A stretch of DNA of 64,000 nt, taken from contig NZ_LT556049.1 of NCBI RefSeq assembly GCF_900079775.1, forward strand, positions 120,372-184,371. The letters are read 5' to 3'. Within the stretch, counting starts at the first letter, position 1; every line of letters begins with the position of its first letter. Source of the stretch: Leyella lascolaii (GTDB lineage Bacteria; Bacteroidota; Bacteroidia; Bacteroidales; Bacteroidaceae). The position numbers and the translations under genes are program-made. Shown one piece after another: positions 45,134 through 54,703 of the stretch. The notes under the pieces were generated by a model. That model was given only the letters and a program-made list of their open reading frames with translations. It searched no databases and was not told where the DNA came from.

Positions 45134-45199
45134 ATATAATTCATACACAACTTTAATATAAGTTATAAACAGCTTTAATATAATTCATACACACCGGCA
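45134..45199 (+). repeat. Three 22-bp units after the nucleoside kinase gene
   Basis: ATATAATTC/ATATAAGTT units start at 45134, 45156 and 45178, and CTTTAATATA recurs at 45151 and 45173. All spacings are 22 bp. AT-rich, no gene. Confidence 0.8.
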
Positions 45200-45278
45200 G
45201 CATGTATGCCGCACTGCCGGAAAGTGACTGGCGCACCGGCACACGCACACTGTCCTCATGCCGGAACCGCACGATGGA

Positions 45279-45727
45279 ATGAATAAATATGCAGTTCAGG
45301 AAGTAAAAAGTTTTGACAAAACAAATCAGCGAAACAGAAACGGGAAAACGGAACGAAACCTTCCGGACGACAGTTTAAAAAGTTCCGCACATCCGGAAAA
45401 AGACAATCATGGCGTATAAAACACCATTTTCACGCACGACATTGATGAAACCGTGTCGCGGAAAAGGCTGTCCGGCATCACAGTAAAGGCTTTGCCGTGT
45501 CATGAAAGAGGCTTTCCCGCATCACGGAAAAGGCTCTTTCGCGGCACAGGAAAGCGCATACCGAATGATAAAAACACATAATCCGCTATATATCAACGAC
45601 TTGCTTAAACCGCGCGAGAGCGGCGTATTTGCCTCCGGAGAGTCTTCCGCGCTCCGCTGCGGCAGTCATGACGAGTTGAGGGGGAATAATTATGCATACG
45701 CAAAAGCATATCCGCATAATTATACAT
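45279..45727 (+). repeat. Composite intergenic element, copy D
   Basis: Starts ATGAATAAATATGCA, then GTAAAAAGTTTTGACAA and CAGCGAAACAGAAACGG. The central cores lie at 45464, 45486, 45508 and 45530 (22 bp apart), followed by a GAGTTGAGG segment and AT-rich ends. Here the element sits between convergent genes, so it cannot serve as a promoter region for either. Confidence 0.75.
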
Positions 45728-45737
45728 TCTGGCGTGC

Positions 45738-46715
45738 TCACCTGCGGACGCGCCTCTGCCGCATCCTGCCGGTGAGTCCGAAGAGCAGAGCGTAAAGCAG
45801 GAGTCCGCTCACGAATCCGGCTATCGAGTCGATGGCATAGTGGGCTTGGATGTACACCGTGGACAGGCACAGCAGCACATAGAGCGGAGCCAGCACCACG
45901 AGAAGCAGCTTGCTGCGGCTGTGAAGGGCAAGCATCATGAGTATGGTAGCCACTCCCACGTGCGAGCTGGGGAACGCTGCGGTGGGCCGTTCGCCCGCTG
46001 CCTTGGCTCCTTCAACCATCGCATAGAACGTCCCGTCGGTGTATCCCGGTGTGGGAAGACACTCGCGGTGGGTGTTGAAATAGTAGTGCACGTCGGGGAA
46101 TATGCCTGCCGCCGCGTTGCCTGTACCTATCGCCTTATAATAATATGTGGGTCCGGTGACCGGCACAAGTACGAATATCACGTAATAGATGAAGAACGCC
46201 GACAGCACTATGAAGGCGCAACGCTCGAACTCCTCATACCTGCGGAAGAAATAGAAGAACACCACCAGGGCTATCAGAGGATAGTAGGAGGCGTAGCCAA
46301 GACTCATAAGCTCGCTCACGACAGGCGACGGGAAGCGCGCCGAAAAGGCAAGGGCGGGCTGGAATCCGAACACCGTCTGCTCGAGAGAGGCGAACACGTG
46401 GTCGAGGTTAGGGAACACCCTGTTGAGCTCATAAGTGTCGGGATACCACCAGGCAAGCAGCACTATCTGCGTAATTACGCGCGCGGCGCGGGTCAGCCTG
46501 CACGGCACGAGCCTGTAGACCACCCACAGCGCGACTATGGTTGCGAGCACCCGCATGCGTCCGAGCACCATTGCCTCGGGGTTGACGCTCTTTGTATAGG
46601 TGAAGAGCAGCACCATGAGTGTGAGCGCGGTGTACGCCACGACAGCCCACTCCACGGCAAGCAGTCCGCGCACAGGCTTCTTCTCAATCTCGAAAAGTTT
46701 CTTTATGTAGTTCAT
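45738..46715 (-). CDS. PAP2-superfamily membrane phosphatase/transferase
   Basis: A 325-residue protein with about eight transmembrane helices. The PAP2 motifs C2 and C3 are present late in the chain: AAFPSSHVGVATILMM (about residue 247) and IQAHYAIDSIAGF (about 291). The first motif is weak. The layout resembles the PAP2_3 group that includes inositolphosphotransferases such as Aur1 as well as lipid phosphatases. It is the last gene of the CDF-epimerase-PAP2 run, with only 7 bp before it. A role in lipid or sphingolipid head-group chemistry is plausible but not shown. Confidence 0.85.
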   Translation of the reverse strand: MNYIKKLFEIEKKPVRGLLAVEWAVVAYTALTLMVLLFTYTKSVNPEAMVLGRMRVLATIVALWVVYRLVPCRLTRAARVITQIVLLAWWYPDTYELNRVFPNLDHVFASLEQTVFGFQPALAFSARFPSPVVSELMSLGYASYYPLIALVVFFYFFRRYEEFERCAFIVLSAFFIYYVIFVLVPVTGPTYYYKAIGTGNAAAGIFPDVHYYFNTHRECLPTPGYTDGTFYAMVEGAKAAGERPTAAFPSSHVGVATILMMLALHSRSKLLLVVLAPLYVLLCLSTVYIQAHYAIDSIAGFVSGLLLYALLFGLTGRMRQRRVRR

Positions 46716-46722
46716 TTCTGTG

Positions 46723-47721
46723 TCACAACCATTTGTTATCCTTATACCATGCCACCGTCTCCTTCACTCCCCTGTCGAGCGGATAGTGCGGATGGAAGCC
46801 CAGCTCGTCGAATGCCGGCTCCACGTCACACCGCCAGTTGCGTTGCCTCAGTATGTGATACTTGTCGGCGTTGAGGGCTGTCGGGCGTCCGGTGATGTGG
46901 CTTATGCGCTCCCCAGCCCACGTTACGAGGCGCAGCATCCATAGCGGAGCCACCACGCGCGCCACCCATGGAGAGCCCAGCTCGCGGCGGAGGATACTGC
47001 TGAAGTCGGCTGATGAGTACACATGTCCGTCGGTAAGGAAATACTTTCTGCCGCTCATGCCCCTGTCCAACGCGAGGAACACCGCCTGCACAACGTCCTT
47101 CACATACACGAAAGTGATGTCCTGACGCCTGTAGCCCACGGCAAAGTCCACATGCGAGGCTATGCTCCGTGCCATCAGGAAATAGTCTTTCTCGCGCGGA
47201 CCGTACACGCCCGTGGGGCGCAGAATGATGTAAGGGAAGTCGTTGCCTATCGATTCGAGGTAGCGTTCAGCCTCAAGCTTGCTCCTGCCGTATGCGGTGT
47301 TGGGGCGCGGAATGTCGTTCTCGCTTATGTCGCGGTAGGGCTGCCGCTCGCACACGGCTCCGTAAACGCTCAGCGAGCTGATGAACACGAAACGCCTCAA
47401 GGGCATCTGCAACGCCAGAAGAGCGTCCACCAGATTCTTCGTCCCCAAGGTGTTCACCCTGTGGAAGTCATCGCGGTGAAGGCACTTCGTCACTCCTGCG
47501 GCATGCACCACGTAGTCGAACGTGTGGTGTCCGAGACTTTTTCCCAGCCTTTCAGCCGAAGAGAAGTCAAGCTCTATGAAGTTTATGCGCTTGTCGGTGA
47601 GATAGCGCCGCGAGCTCGTATGCCTCACGGCAGCCCACACGTTCATGCCTCGGCGCAAGGCTTCCTCAACGATAAAGCTGCCGATGAAGCCGCTCGCGCC
47701 GGTTATAAGAATATTGCTCAT
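46723..47721 (-). CDS. NAD-dependent epimerase/dehydratase (extended SDR)
   Basis: A 332-residue Rossmann-fold enzyme. It has the nucleotide motif ILITGASGFIGSFIVEEAL (residues 4-22), VVHAAGVTKC, the catalytic Ser near FVFISSLSVYGAV and YGRSKLEAE (Tyr/Lys about 141-145), and TGVYGPREKDYF. Extended SDRs of this type include sugar-nucleotide epimerases and 3-beta-hydroxysteroid-dehydrogenase-like lipid enzymes; the substrate is not determined. It lies 8 bp after the CDF gene and 7 bp before the PAP2 gene, so the three should be one transcript. Confidence 0.88.
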   Translation of the reverse strand: MSNILITGASGFIGSFIVEEALRRGMNVWAAVRHTSSRRYLTDKRINFIELDFSSAERLGKSLGHHTFDYVVHAAGVTKCLHRDDFHRVNTLGTKNLVDALLALQMPLRRFVFISSLSVYGAVCERQPYRDISENDIPRPNTAYGRSKLEAERYLESIGNDFPYIILRPTGVYGPREKDYFLMARSIASHVDFAVGYRRQDITFVYVKDVVQAVFLALDRGMSGRKYFLTDGHVYSSADFSSILRRELGSPWVARVVAPLWMLRLVTWAGERISHITGRPTALNADKYHILRQRNWRCDVEPAFDELGFHPHYPLDRGVKETVAWYKDNKWL

Positions 47722-47729
47722 TTTCGCAG

Positions 47730-48692
47730 TCAGTTGTCATTAAGTGATAAGTCGGGGTGTACGGAAGGGTCGTGATATTCTCCTCCTTCCTTCAGAGGCT
47801 CCACATGAATGTTCACATATGTGTGGCTGCCGAACCGTCCGCGCAGCCTCCGTTCTATGTTCGTGGCGTGCTCGTGAGCCTCATACAGCGAAAGACCGCC
47901 CGGCATACGCACGTGCATCTCTATGGCATAGAGGCTTCCGATGCGCCGTGTGCGCAGGTTGTGTATGCCGCTCACCTGCGGCTCGTCCGTGGCGATGTCC
48001 GTAATCTCGTCCTCAACGCTTCCGGGCAGGCTCTCCTCGAGCAGCTCGCCCGTAGCCTCACGCACAAGTCTGTAAGCCGAACGGATGATGAGCAGACCCA
48101 CGACGACGGCGGCTATAGGGTCGAGCACAGCCCATCCGCTGCCGAGAATGATGGCTCCGCCTATGCCGATGGCGGTGCCCACCGAAGAGAGGGCGTCGCT
48201 GCGGTGATGCCATGCGTTGGCTATGAGCACCTGAGAGCCCGCCTCACGTCCCGCCCTGACAGTGAAGCGGTAGGCTGACTCCTTCACAATGATGCTCACA
48301 AGAGCCGCCACCAGAGCGATGACACCGGGCGTGCCGATGTCCTCACCTTTGAAAAAGCCGATGACGGACTTCACTCCTCCCACGCATATCATGGCTCCCG
48401 TGGCAAACAGCACCGCACCTATGATTGCCGTGGCGAGCGTCTCATACTTGCCGTGACCGTAGTCGTGGCTGTAGTCCTGGGGCTTGCTGCTCAGTCTTAC
48501 AAAGACAACCACGACAATGTCGGTGAGAAAATCGGAAAGCGAATGTGCCGCATCGGCTATCATGGCAGCCGAACCTCCGAGCACTCCAGCCACAAACTTG
48601 AACACAAGCAGCACCACATTGGCAAGACCGCCAAGCAGTGTCACACGGTATATCTCACGCTCACGCTCATCCGTTTTCATCTCTTCGAACAT
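47730..48692 (-). CDS. Cation diffusion facilitator metal exporter
   Basis: A 320-residue CDF transporter that exports divalent metal (zinc, manganese or iron) against protons. It has six transmembrane helices with the site-A motifs IADAAHSLSDFLTD (about 43-56) and ANAWHHRSDALSSVG (about 155-169), then a cytoplasmic ferredoxin-like domain (residues 210-300) with MHVRMPGGLSLYEAHEHA. The residue order D..D / H..D points to the zinc/iron group. It is the first gene of a three-gene operon with an epimerase and a PAP2 protein. Confidence 0.93.
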   Translation of the reverse strand: MFEEMKTDEREREIYRVTLLGGLANVVLLVFKFVAGVLGGSAAMIADAAHSLSDFLTDIVVVVFVRLSSKPQDYSHDYGHGKYETLATAIIGAVLFATGAMICVGGVKSVIGFFKGEDIGTPGVIALVAALVSIIVKESAYRFTVRAGREAGSQVLIANAWHHRSDALSSVGTAIGIGGAIILGSGWAVLDPIAAVVVGLLIIRSAYRLVREATGELLEESLPGSVEDEITDIATDEPQVSGIHNLRTRRIGSLYAIEMHVRMPGGLSLYEAHEHATNIERRLRGRFGSHTYVNIHVEPLKEGGEYHDPSVHPDLSLNDN

Positions 48693-48981
48693 ATTAACGG
48701 CTGCAAATTTAAGTATTTTAATTCACATTACGTCTTACTATTCATTAATTTACATAAAACAGAGGGTTTAATGCAAAATTATCGTAAAGGTGAAAGGATT
48801 TCTCGGATTTATTTTGTTTATTTGCATATACTTACATCCGGACTGCGTGACACAGGCTCTTCCGTGCCGCGGAAAAGAGGCGGAAAAACAGCGGAAACAG
48901 CCACCTCGCACCGAAGGAAAGGCTCCAGCACGGGACGACAGAGCCGCAACGGACAGTCCGGAAAACAAAAACCCCGACATT

Positions 48982-51177
48982 ATGGCAAAAGGAAAAAAGG
49001 GCGGGAAACGCCTTACTAAGAAACAGCTTTCGGAGAAGCTCGAGGGCTTCTTCACTTCACAGCCTGACAAGACATTCAGTTTCAAGGAGATATTCCGTAC
49101 CCTGCACCTTGACACACACCCTCTGAAGATGCTCGCAATAGACATCATGGAGGAGATGGCATGGGACGACTTCCTCACCAAAGTGAGCGACAACTCCTAC
49201 CGGCTCAATACGAAAGGGCAGGTGCAGGAGGGCACGTTCCAGCGCAAGCAGAACGGAAAGAACACGTTCATACCCGACGACGGCAAGGCACCAATATTCG
49301 TTGCGGAGCGCAACTCCATGTGGGCACTGACGGGAGACAGGGTGAGGGTGTCGGTCATGGCGCGCCGGCGGCACCACATAAAAGAGGCTCAGGTGATAGA
49401 GATAATAAAGCGCGCCAAGGACACTTTCGTGGGACGGCTGCGCTCCGACCGCGACATCACCTACCTCATAACGCAGGACGGCACCCTGCCGGCAGGCATC
49501 ATAATACCGCGCCGCAAGCTTAAAGGAGGCAAGAACGGCGACAAGGCGGTGGTGAGGATAATGCAATGGCCCGACGGCGACAACCGTAACATGATAGGAG
49601 AGGTGACAGACGTGCTCGGTCCTACGGGCGACAACGACGTCGAGATGAACACCATCCTCGCGCAATACGGACTGCCCTACAAGTATCCCAAGGCTGTGGA
49701 GGACGCCGCCGACAAGATAACGGGCGAGATAACAGAGGAGGATCTGAAGGAGAGGGAGGACTTCAGGCAGACCTTCACGTGCACCATCGACCCGCACGAC
49801 GCCAAGGACTTCGACGACGCACTGTCCATACGGAGGCTCGGCAACGGCTTGTGGGAGGTGGGAGTGCACATCGCCGACGTGTCGCACTACGTAAAAGAAG
49901 GCTCCATAATAGACAAGGAGGCACAGAAAAGAGCTACGAGCATCTACCTCGTAGACCGCACCATACCGATGCTTCCGGAGCATCTCTGCAACTTCGTGTG
50001 TTCTCTCCGGCCCGACGAGGAGAAGCTTTGCTACAGCGTGATATTCAATCTTGACGACGAGGCGACGGTGAAAAGCTACCGCATAGCGCACACCGTCATA
50101 CGCAGCGACAGGCGGTATGCCTACGAGGAAGTGCAGCAGCTGCTCGAGGACAACGGCGTTGTCGACGGTACGGGAGAGCCCGCTCCCGCTCCGGGAAAGG
50201 ACGGATACAAGGGTGAGAACGCCGAGATGCTCATCACGCTCGACCGACTTGCCAAGAAGCTGCGCAAGGCGCGGTTTGCCAACGGAGCCGTGAAGTTCGA
50301 CCGGGAGGAGCTCCATTTCGACATCGACGAGAAGGGAAAGCCCGTGCGCTGCTACTTCAAGAGGTCGAAGGACGCCAACAAGCTCATCGAGGAATTCATG
50401 CTTCTTGCCAACAGGACGGTTGCCGAGAGCGTGGGAAAGGTGAGGAAAGGTGTCAAGGCGAAGACTCTGCCATACCGCGTACACGACAATCCCGACCCGC
50501 AGAAACTGGAGACTCTGCGCGAGTTCATAGTGAAGTTCGGCTACAAACTCAAGACCGAAGGCACCAAGGGAGCTACGGCGCGGTCGCTCAACAAGCTTAT
50601 GGACGACTGCCAGGGAAAGAAGGAGCAGAACCTCATACAGACCGTCGCGCTGAGGGCTATGATGAAGGCGAAATACTCGATACACAACATCGGACACTTC
50701 GGACTGGCTTTCGACTACTACACTCACTTCACTTCGCCCATCCGACGCTACCCGGACACCATGGTGCACCGGCTGCTCACACGCTACCAGAACGGCGGAC
50801 GCAGTGCCAACCGCGAGCACTACGAGGAGCTGTGCAAGCACTCGAGCGAGATGGAACAGATTGCCGCCAACGCCGAACGCGACTCCATCAAGTATAAGGC
50901 AGTGGAGTTCATGAGCGACAAGATAGGCAATGTGTACGACGCGCACATAAGCGGCATCCAGTCGTACGGCATCTACTGCGAGATTGACGAGAACCATTGC
51001 GAGGGACTGGTACCCATGCGCGACCTCAACGATGACTATTATGACTTCGACGAGAGGAACTATTGTCTGGTGGGACGGCACCGACATCACAAGTACCAGC
51101 TGGGCGACCCGATACGCATAAAAGTGGCGGCGGCGAACCTGGAGAAGAAACAGCTCGACTTCACTCTCGCCGAATGA
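48982..51177 (+). CDS. rnr: Ribonuclease R
   Basis: Processive 3'-5' exoribonuclease that degrades structured RNA and takes part in RNA quality control. From the ATG at 48982 (MAKGKKGGKRLTKKQL) it has 731 residues: an N-terminal helix-turn-helix-like domain, two cold-shock domains, the RNB catalytic domain with DPHDAKDFDDALSI (metal Asp residues) and GVHIADVSHYV, then a C-terminal S1 domain (GNVYDAHISGIQSYGIYCEI). The frame opens at 48790, but the extra 64 residues are unlike RNase R and run over a likely promoter (TTTATTTG near 48817), so the shorter start is chosen. Confidence 0.95.
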   Translation: MAKGKKGGKRLTKKQLSEKLEGFFTSQPDKTFSFKEIFRTLHLDTHPLKMLAIDIMEEMAWDDFLTKVSDNSYRLNTKGQVQEGTFQRKQNGKNTFIPDDGKAPIFVAERNSMWALTGDRVRVSVMARRRHHIKEAQVIEIIKRAKDTFVGRLRSDRDITYLITQDGTLPAGIIIPRRKLKGGKNGDKAVVRIMQWPDGDNRNMIGEVTDVLGPTGDNDVEMNTILAQYGLPYKYPKAVEDAADKITGEITEEDLKEREDFRQTFTCTIDPHDAKDFDDALSIRRLGNGLWEVGVHIADVSHYVKEGSIIDKEAQKRATSIYLVDRTIPMLPEHLCNFVCSLRPDEEKLCYSVIFNLDDEATVKSYRIAHTVIRSDRRYAYEEVQQLLEDNGVVDGTGEPAPAPGKDGYKGENAEMLITLDRLAKKLRKARFANGAVKFDREELHFDIDEKGKPVRCYFKRSKDANKLIEEFMLLANRTVAESVGKVRKGVKAKTLPYRVHDNPDPQKLETLREFIVKFGYKLKTEGTKGATARSLNKLMDDCQGKKEQNLIQTVALRAMMKAKYSIHNIGHFGLAFDYYTHFTSPIRRYPDTMVHRLLTRYQNGGRSANREHYEELCKHSSEMEQIAANAERDSIKYKAVEFMSDKIGNVYDAHISGIQSYGIYCEIDENHCEGLVPMRDLNDDYYDFDERNYCLVGRHRHHKYQLGDPIRIKVAAANLEKKQLDFTLAE

Positions 51178-51259
51178 CGCCTCCGGAGAGACACGCACGC
51201 AGGGCGTGAAGCATGGGGAAAAGGAAAAATAAAACTGCTTTTATTTCCTCATACACACG

Positions 51260-51400
51260 GTTTGCAGTATCTTTGCATAAGATTTGCTGCACTCGGGAAT
51301 ATAAGAACAAGCTCTTATTCCGCTCGTTTGCTAAATCTTTGCATAAGATTTGCCGCACCCTTATGTACGGGAAAAGTTTTTTATTCCGTCCGTATGCAAA
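51260..51400 (+). repeat. Promoter-bearing 66-bp tandem repeat before rbfA
   Basis: Units start at 51260 (GTTTGCAGTATCTTTGCATA), 51326 (GTTTGCTAAATCTTTGCATA) and, diverged, 51392 (GTATGCAAAC), 66 bp apart. Within the first unit TTTGC recurs after 22 bp. The first copy contains a consensus TATCTTTG (51268-51275) and the second AATCTTTG (51334-51341), so the -7 region of the rbfA promoter appears duplicated. Confidence 0.75.
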
Positions 51401-51432
51401 CTCGTCTCACATAAAACAATAATATATAAAAC

Positions 51433-51771
51433 ATGCAAGAAACAAGACAAAACCGCATAGCAAGACTCCTGCAGAAGGAGCTCAGCCTCATATTCCAGTC
51501 ACAGACACGCATGATGCACGGCGTGATGGTGAGCGTGACCCGCTGCCGTGTGTCGCCCGACCTGAGCATATGCACGGCTTATCTCAGCATTTTCCCGTCG
51601 GAGAAAGGCACAGACATGATAAAGAACATCAACGCCAACGAGCGCACAATACGCTATGAGCTCGGCACGAGAGTGCGCAACCAGCTGCGCATAATACCCG
51701 AACTGAGATTCTTCATCGACGACTCGCTCGACTACATCGAGCGCATAGACGAACTGCTGGGCAAGAAATGA
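51433..51771 (+). CDS. rbfA: Ribosome-binding factor A
   Basis: A 112-residue KH-like protein that binds the 30S subunit and helps mature 16S rRNA. It starts TRQNRIARLLQKELSLIFQ, has VSVTRCRVSPDLSICTAYLS in the middle and ends RFFIDDSLDYIERIDELLGK, the standard RbfA pattern. It overlaps the next gene by four bases (ATGA), an arrangement conserved in Bacteroidales. Confidence 0.95.
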   Translation: MQETRQNRIARLLQKELSLIFQSQTRMMHGVMVSVTRCRVSPDLSICTAYLSIFPSEKGTDMIKNINANERTIRYELGTRVRNQLRIIPELRFFIDDSLDYIERIDELLGKK

Positions 51772-53012
51772 AACGGCACAACTTTCCTTTCTACATCGCC
51801 AGACGGTATCTTTTCTCTAAGAAAAGCACCAATGTCATAAACATAATATCGGCAATATCGGTCACGGGTGTTGCCGTCACGACAATGGCTCTGGTCATTG
51901 TGATGAGCGTGTTCAACGGGTTTCACGACCTCGTGGCGTCGTTCTTCACCAGCTTCGACCCCCAGCTGTCCGTCGTTCCAGCCAAAGGCAAGGCGGTGGC
52001 TGCTGACGATCCGCTGCTCACACAGATGAAACGGCTGCCCGAGGTGCAGGTTTCCACCGAATGTGTGGAGGAACTCGCGCTCGCCATGTACGGCGACAGG
52101 CAAGCCATGGTGACCGTGAAAGGAGTGCAGAGCAACTTCGACAGCCTTACAAACATACGCGACATACTCTACGGCGACGGCAGTTTCACGCTGCAGGCAG
52201 CCAACCTCCAGTATGGCATTCCGGGCATACGTCTTGCCCAGACGCTCGGCATGGGCGCGCGATGGGACGGCTTTCTGAAAATATACGCGCCCCGGCGGGA
52301 GGGTCAGATGGTTGATGTGACCAATCCGTCGGACGGTTTCGTAGCCGACTCCATACTCTCCGCAGGCGTCGTCTTCGCAGTGAACCAAGCCAAGTATGAC
52401 AAAGACTATATCCTGACATCAGTAGGTTTCGCCCGTAGGATATTCGACCGGCAGGGCATGGTCACCTCTCTCGAGTTCAGGCTGAAGCCGGGCAGCAGTC
52501 TGAAGGCGGTGAAAGCGGAGATGCAGAAGATAGGAGGCGACAAATACCGCGTGCTCGACCGCTTCGAGCAACAGGCAGACACGTTCAAGATAATGCAGAT
52601 AGAGAAGGTGCTTGCCTACATATTCCTCACGTTCATACTCATAGTGGCGTGCTTCAACATCATAGGTTCGCTGTCGATGCTCATCATAGACAAGAAGCAG
52701 GATGTGGAGACTCTGCGCAGCCTCGGAGCAGGCGACAGGCTCATAACGCGCATCTTCCTCTTCGAGGGACGGATGATATCTGCCATAGGAGCAGCCATAG
52801 GCATCGTCGTCGGACTGCTGCTGTGCTGGCTGCAACAGACCTACGGGCTTGTCGCCATGGGCAGCACCAGCGGAGCGTTTGTCATCAACGCCTATCCCGT
52901 GAGCGTGCATTATGACGACGTCGCGCTGATTTTCGTCACCGTGATAGCCGTGGGATGGCTTGCCACATGGTATCCTGTGAGATACATGTCAAGGCGTCTG
53001 CTCGGCGACTGA
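51768..53012 (+). CDS. LolC/LolE-like ABC transporter permease
   Basis: A 414-residue membrane protein of the FtsX/MacB_PCD type, probably part of a lipoprotein-releasing ABC system. One N-terminal membrane helix (SAISVTGVAVTTMALVIVMS) is followed by a periplasmic domain of about 230 residues and three C-terminal membrane helices (KVLAYIFLTFILIVACFNII, GAAIGIVVGLLLCWLQ and a final one). The start FYIARRYLFSKKSTNVINII is typical of LolC/E. No ATPase gene is adjacent; in this phylum it is usually elsewhere. Translationally coupled to rbfA. Confidence 0.9.
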   Translation: MKRHNFPFYIARRYLFSKKSTNVINIISAISVTGVAVTTMALVIVMSVFNGFHDLVASFFTSFDPQLSVVPAKGKAVAADDPLLTQMKRLPEVQVSTECVEELALAMYGDRQAMVTVKGVQSNFDSLTNIRDILYGDGSFTLQAANLQYGIPGIRLAQTLGMGARWDGFLKIYAPRREGQMVDVTNPSDGFVADSILSAGVVFAVNQAKYDKDYILTSVGFARRIFDRQGMVTSLEFRLKPGSSLKAVKAEMQKIGGDKYRVLDRFEQQADTFKIMQIEKVLAYIFLTFILIVACFNIIGSLSMLIIDKKQDVETLRSLGAGDRLITRIFLFEGRMISAIGAAIGIVVGLLLCWLQQTYGLVAMGSTSGAFVINAYPVSVHYDDVALIFVTVIAVGWLATWYPVRYMSRRLLGD

Positions 53013-53026
53013 CCCCTCTTCCGGTG

Positions 53027-53053
53027 TCAGGGCACGCCATTGTCCGTGCCCTG
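53027..53053. terminator. Hairpin between convergent permease and RluA-family genes
   Basis: CAGGGCACG and CGTGCCCTG flank CCATTGTC. The T-run is poor, so this is a likely but weak shared terminator. Confidence 0.55.
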
Positions 53054-53056
53054 CCC

Positions 53057-54703
53057 TTACATTTCCTGAAACCCATCATCAACACAGAACGTCATGGTCT
53101 TGCCCGTGGAAGGATGGACAAGAGTGAGCGACGTGGCGCGGAGACACATCCTTCCGCCGCCCTTGCCGTAGAGTCTGTCGCCCGAGATGGGGCATCCCAG
53201 CCCGTCCTTATGGGCGCAGTGCACGCGCAGCTGGTGGGTCCTGCCTGTCAGAGGATAGAGGCGTACGAGCGTGCGGTCGCCCCGACGCCCCATTATCTCA
53301 TAGCGTGTGACGGCGCGCCTGCCTGTCTCCATGTCCACTTTCCGGCGCGGACGGTCGTTGAAGTCGGCTCCCAGCGGCAGGTCTATCGTGCCCTCGCCCG
53401 GACGGTCGGGTGTCCCGTCGAGCAGCGCGGTGTAGCGTTTGCTCACCGTGCGAGCCTCAAACTGGGCGTGCAGAGCGCGCTGAGCCTGTGCCGTGCGAGC
53501 CATGACGAGCAGTCCGCCGGTGTCCATGTCGAGCCGGTGGACGGCAAGAGCCTCCCCCGCACCGCCGTAACGGGCGCACATGAGCGACAGAGCCGACACA
53601 CAGCCGCCGCGACCAGGCACGCTCAGCATGCCGTGGGGCTTGTCCACCACCACAATGTCGTCGTCCTCATACACTATCTTCAGCTCACCCTCAAACACCG
53701 TCCCGAGCGGGTCGGGCTCCACATCAAGCCCCTGCATCATGTAGCGCAGCAGCGGACCGCACTTGCCCGTGCACGACGGATAGAAGTGTCCGTGACGGCG
53801 AAGCTCGCCCGACGGTGAGCCGCCCCACCAGAACTCAGCCATGCAAAGCGGCTTGTAACCGCGCTGATAGGCATACTGCAACAGCTTGGGAGCGCAGCAG
53901 TCGCCTGTCCCGGCAGGCGGAGCACCGGCAGAGAAGGTGGCGAATATGTCGGGCAGGGAGCGTCGCTCGCCGCGAGCGTTGAGCATCTCGTAGCGTCGGA
54001 AGAGCCACTCCTGCAGTCCGTCGCTCATAAGGCGGCGGCGTGTCCGCAGACGCTCAAGCCTTTCGTCGAGAGGGCGCAGGCGGGCGGCAAGCTCCTCGAG
54101 CCGGGCGGCATAGGCGCGTTTCATGCGCCTCAACTCAGCCTTCATGAACCTGCTCTCGTTCCTCAGTCTCTCCTCCACAGCCTCGTCCGTGCCGCCGCGG
54201 CGCGTCTCCTCCCTGCGCAGGCGTGCCTCCTCCATCTGCCGCCGGTATGCCGCTGTGGCGTGGCGCGCCTCTTCCTCCACATCCTTCATTTCCTTCATGA
54301 GAGCCAGCCGGGCGGGGTCGGCGGCGCAACGTTCCAAATCCCTGCCCACCTCCGTTATCTGCCGCTCACGCATGCGGAAGTATCCTCCGGGGCGGCAGGC
54401 GTCGAACACCGGCGGCACGAAGTAGGTCCAGTCGTTGCGTCCGGCAAGAAGTCCGGAGTAGGCGGCAAGAAAAGCCGTGCCGCCGTCGCCCGTGTCCACC
54501 ACAAGCACGCCGAACATCTTGCCGCCTCCGTGCTCCTGCCGCAGCACTCCGCTCTCATCCACATGACGCTGCACCTCACTTGCCGCCGCCACACACATGG
54601 GATGCGGTGTGTAGCAGAAGGGGAAAGTGAACTGCCGCGGACGCTCAAAACGTCCGTGAAGCGCATGCAGGCGCGGGTCTTTGGAAGAATGATCTGACGA
54701 CAT
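53057..54703 (-). CDS. RluA-family pseudouridine synthase with long N-terminal extension
   Basis: Isomerises uridine to pseudouridine in rRNA or tRNA. From the ATG at 54703 (MSSDHSSKDPRLHAL) it has 548 residues, about twice the size of RluA. The C-terminal 220 residues hold the catalytic domain: DDDIVVVDKPHGMLSVPGRG, HRLDMDTGGLLVMART (catalytic Asp), GRTHQLRVHCAH. The N-terminal 330 residues include a charged coiled coil (about 140-220, rich in Glu/Arg) and a C-W-G rich segment (LCMAEFWWGGSP). This long form is common in Bacteroidetes. The upstream frame to 54781 lacks similarity and is not used. Confidence 0.92.
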   Translation of the reverse strand: MSSDHSSKDPRLHALHGRFERPRQFTFPFCYTPHPMCVAAASEVQRHVDESGVLRQEHGGGKMFGVLVVDTGDGGTAFLAAYSGLLAGRNDWTYFVPPVFDACRPGGYFRMRERQITEVGRDLERCAADPARLALMKEMKDVEEEARHATAAYRRQMEEARLRREETRRGGTDEAVEERLRNESRFMKAELRRMKRAYAARLEELAARLRPLDERLERLRTRRRLMSDGLQEWLFRRYEMLNARGERRSLPDIFATFSAGAPPAGTGDCCAPKLLQYAYQRGYKPLCMAEFWWGGSPSGELRRHGHFYPSCTGKCGPLLRYMMQGLDVEPDPLGTVFEGELKIVYEDDDIVVVDKPHGMLSVPGRGGCVSALSLMCARYGGAGEALAVHRLDMDTGGLLVMARTAQAQRALHAQFEARTVSKRYTALLDGTPDRPGEGTIDLPLGADFNDRPRRKVDMETGRRAVTRYEIMGRRGDRTLVRLYPLTGRTHQLRVHCAHKDGLGCPISGDRLYGKGGGRMCLRATSLTLVHPSTGKTMTFCVDDGFQEM

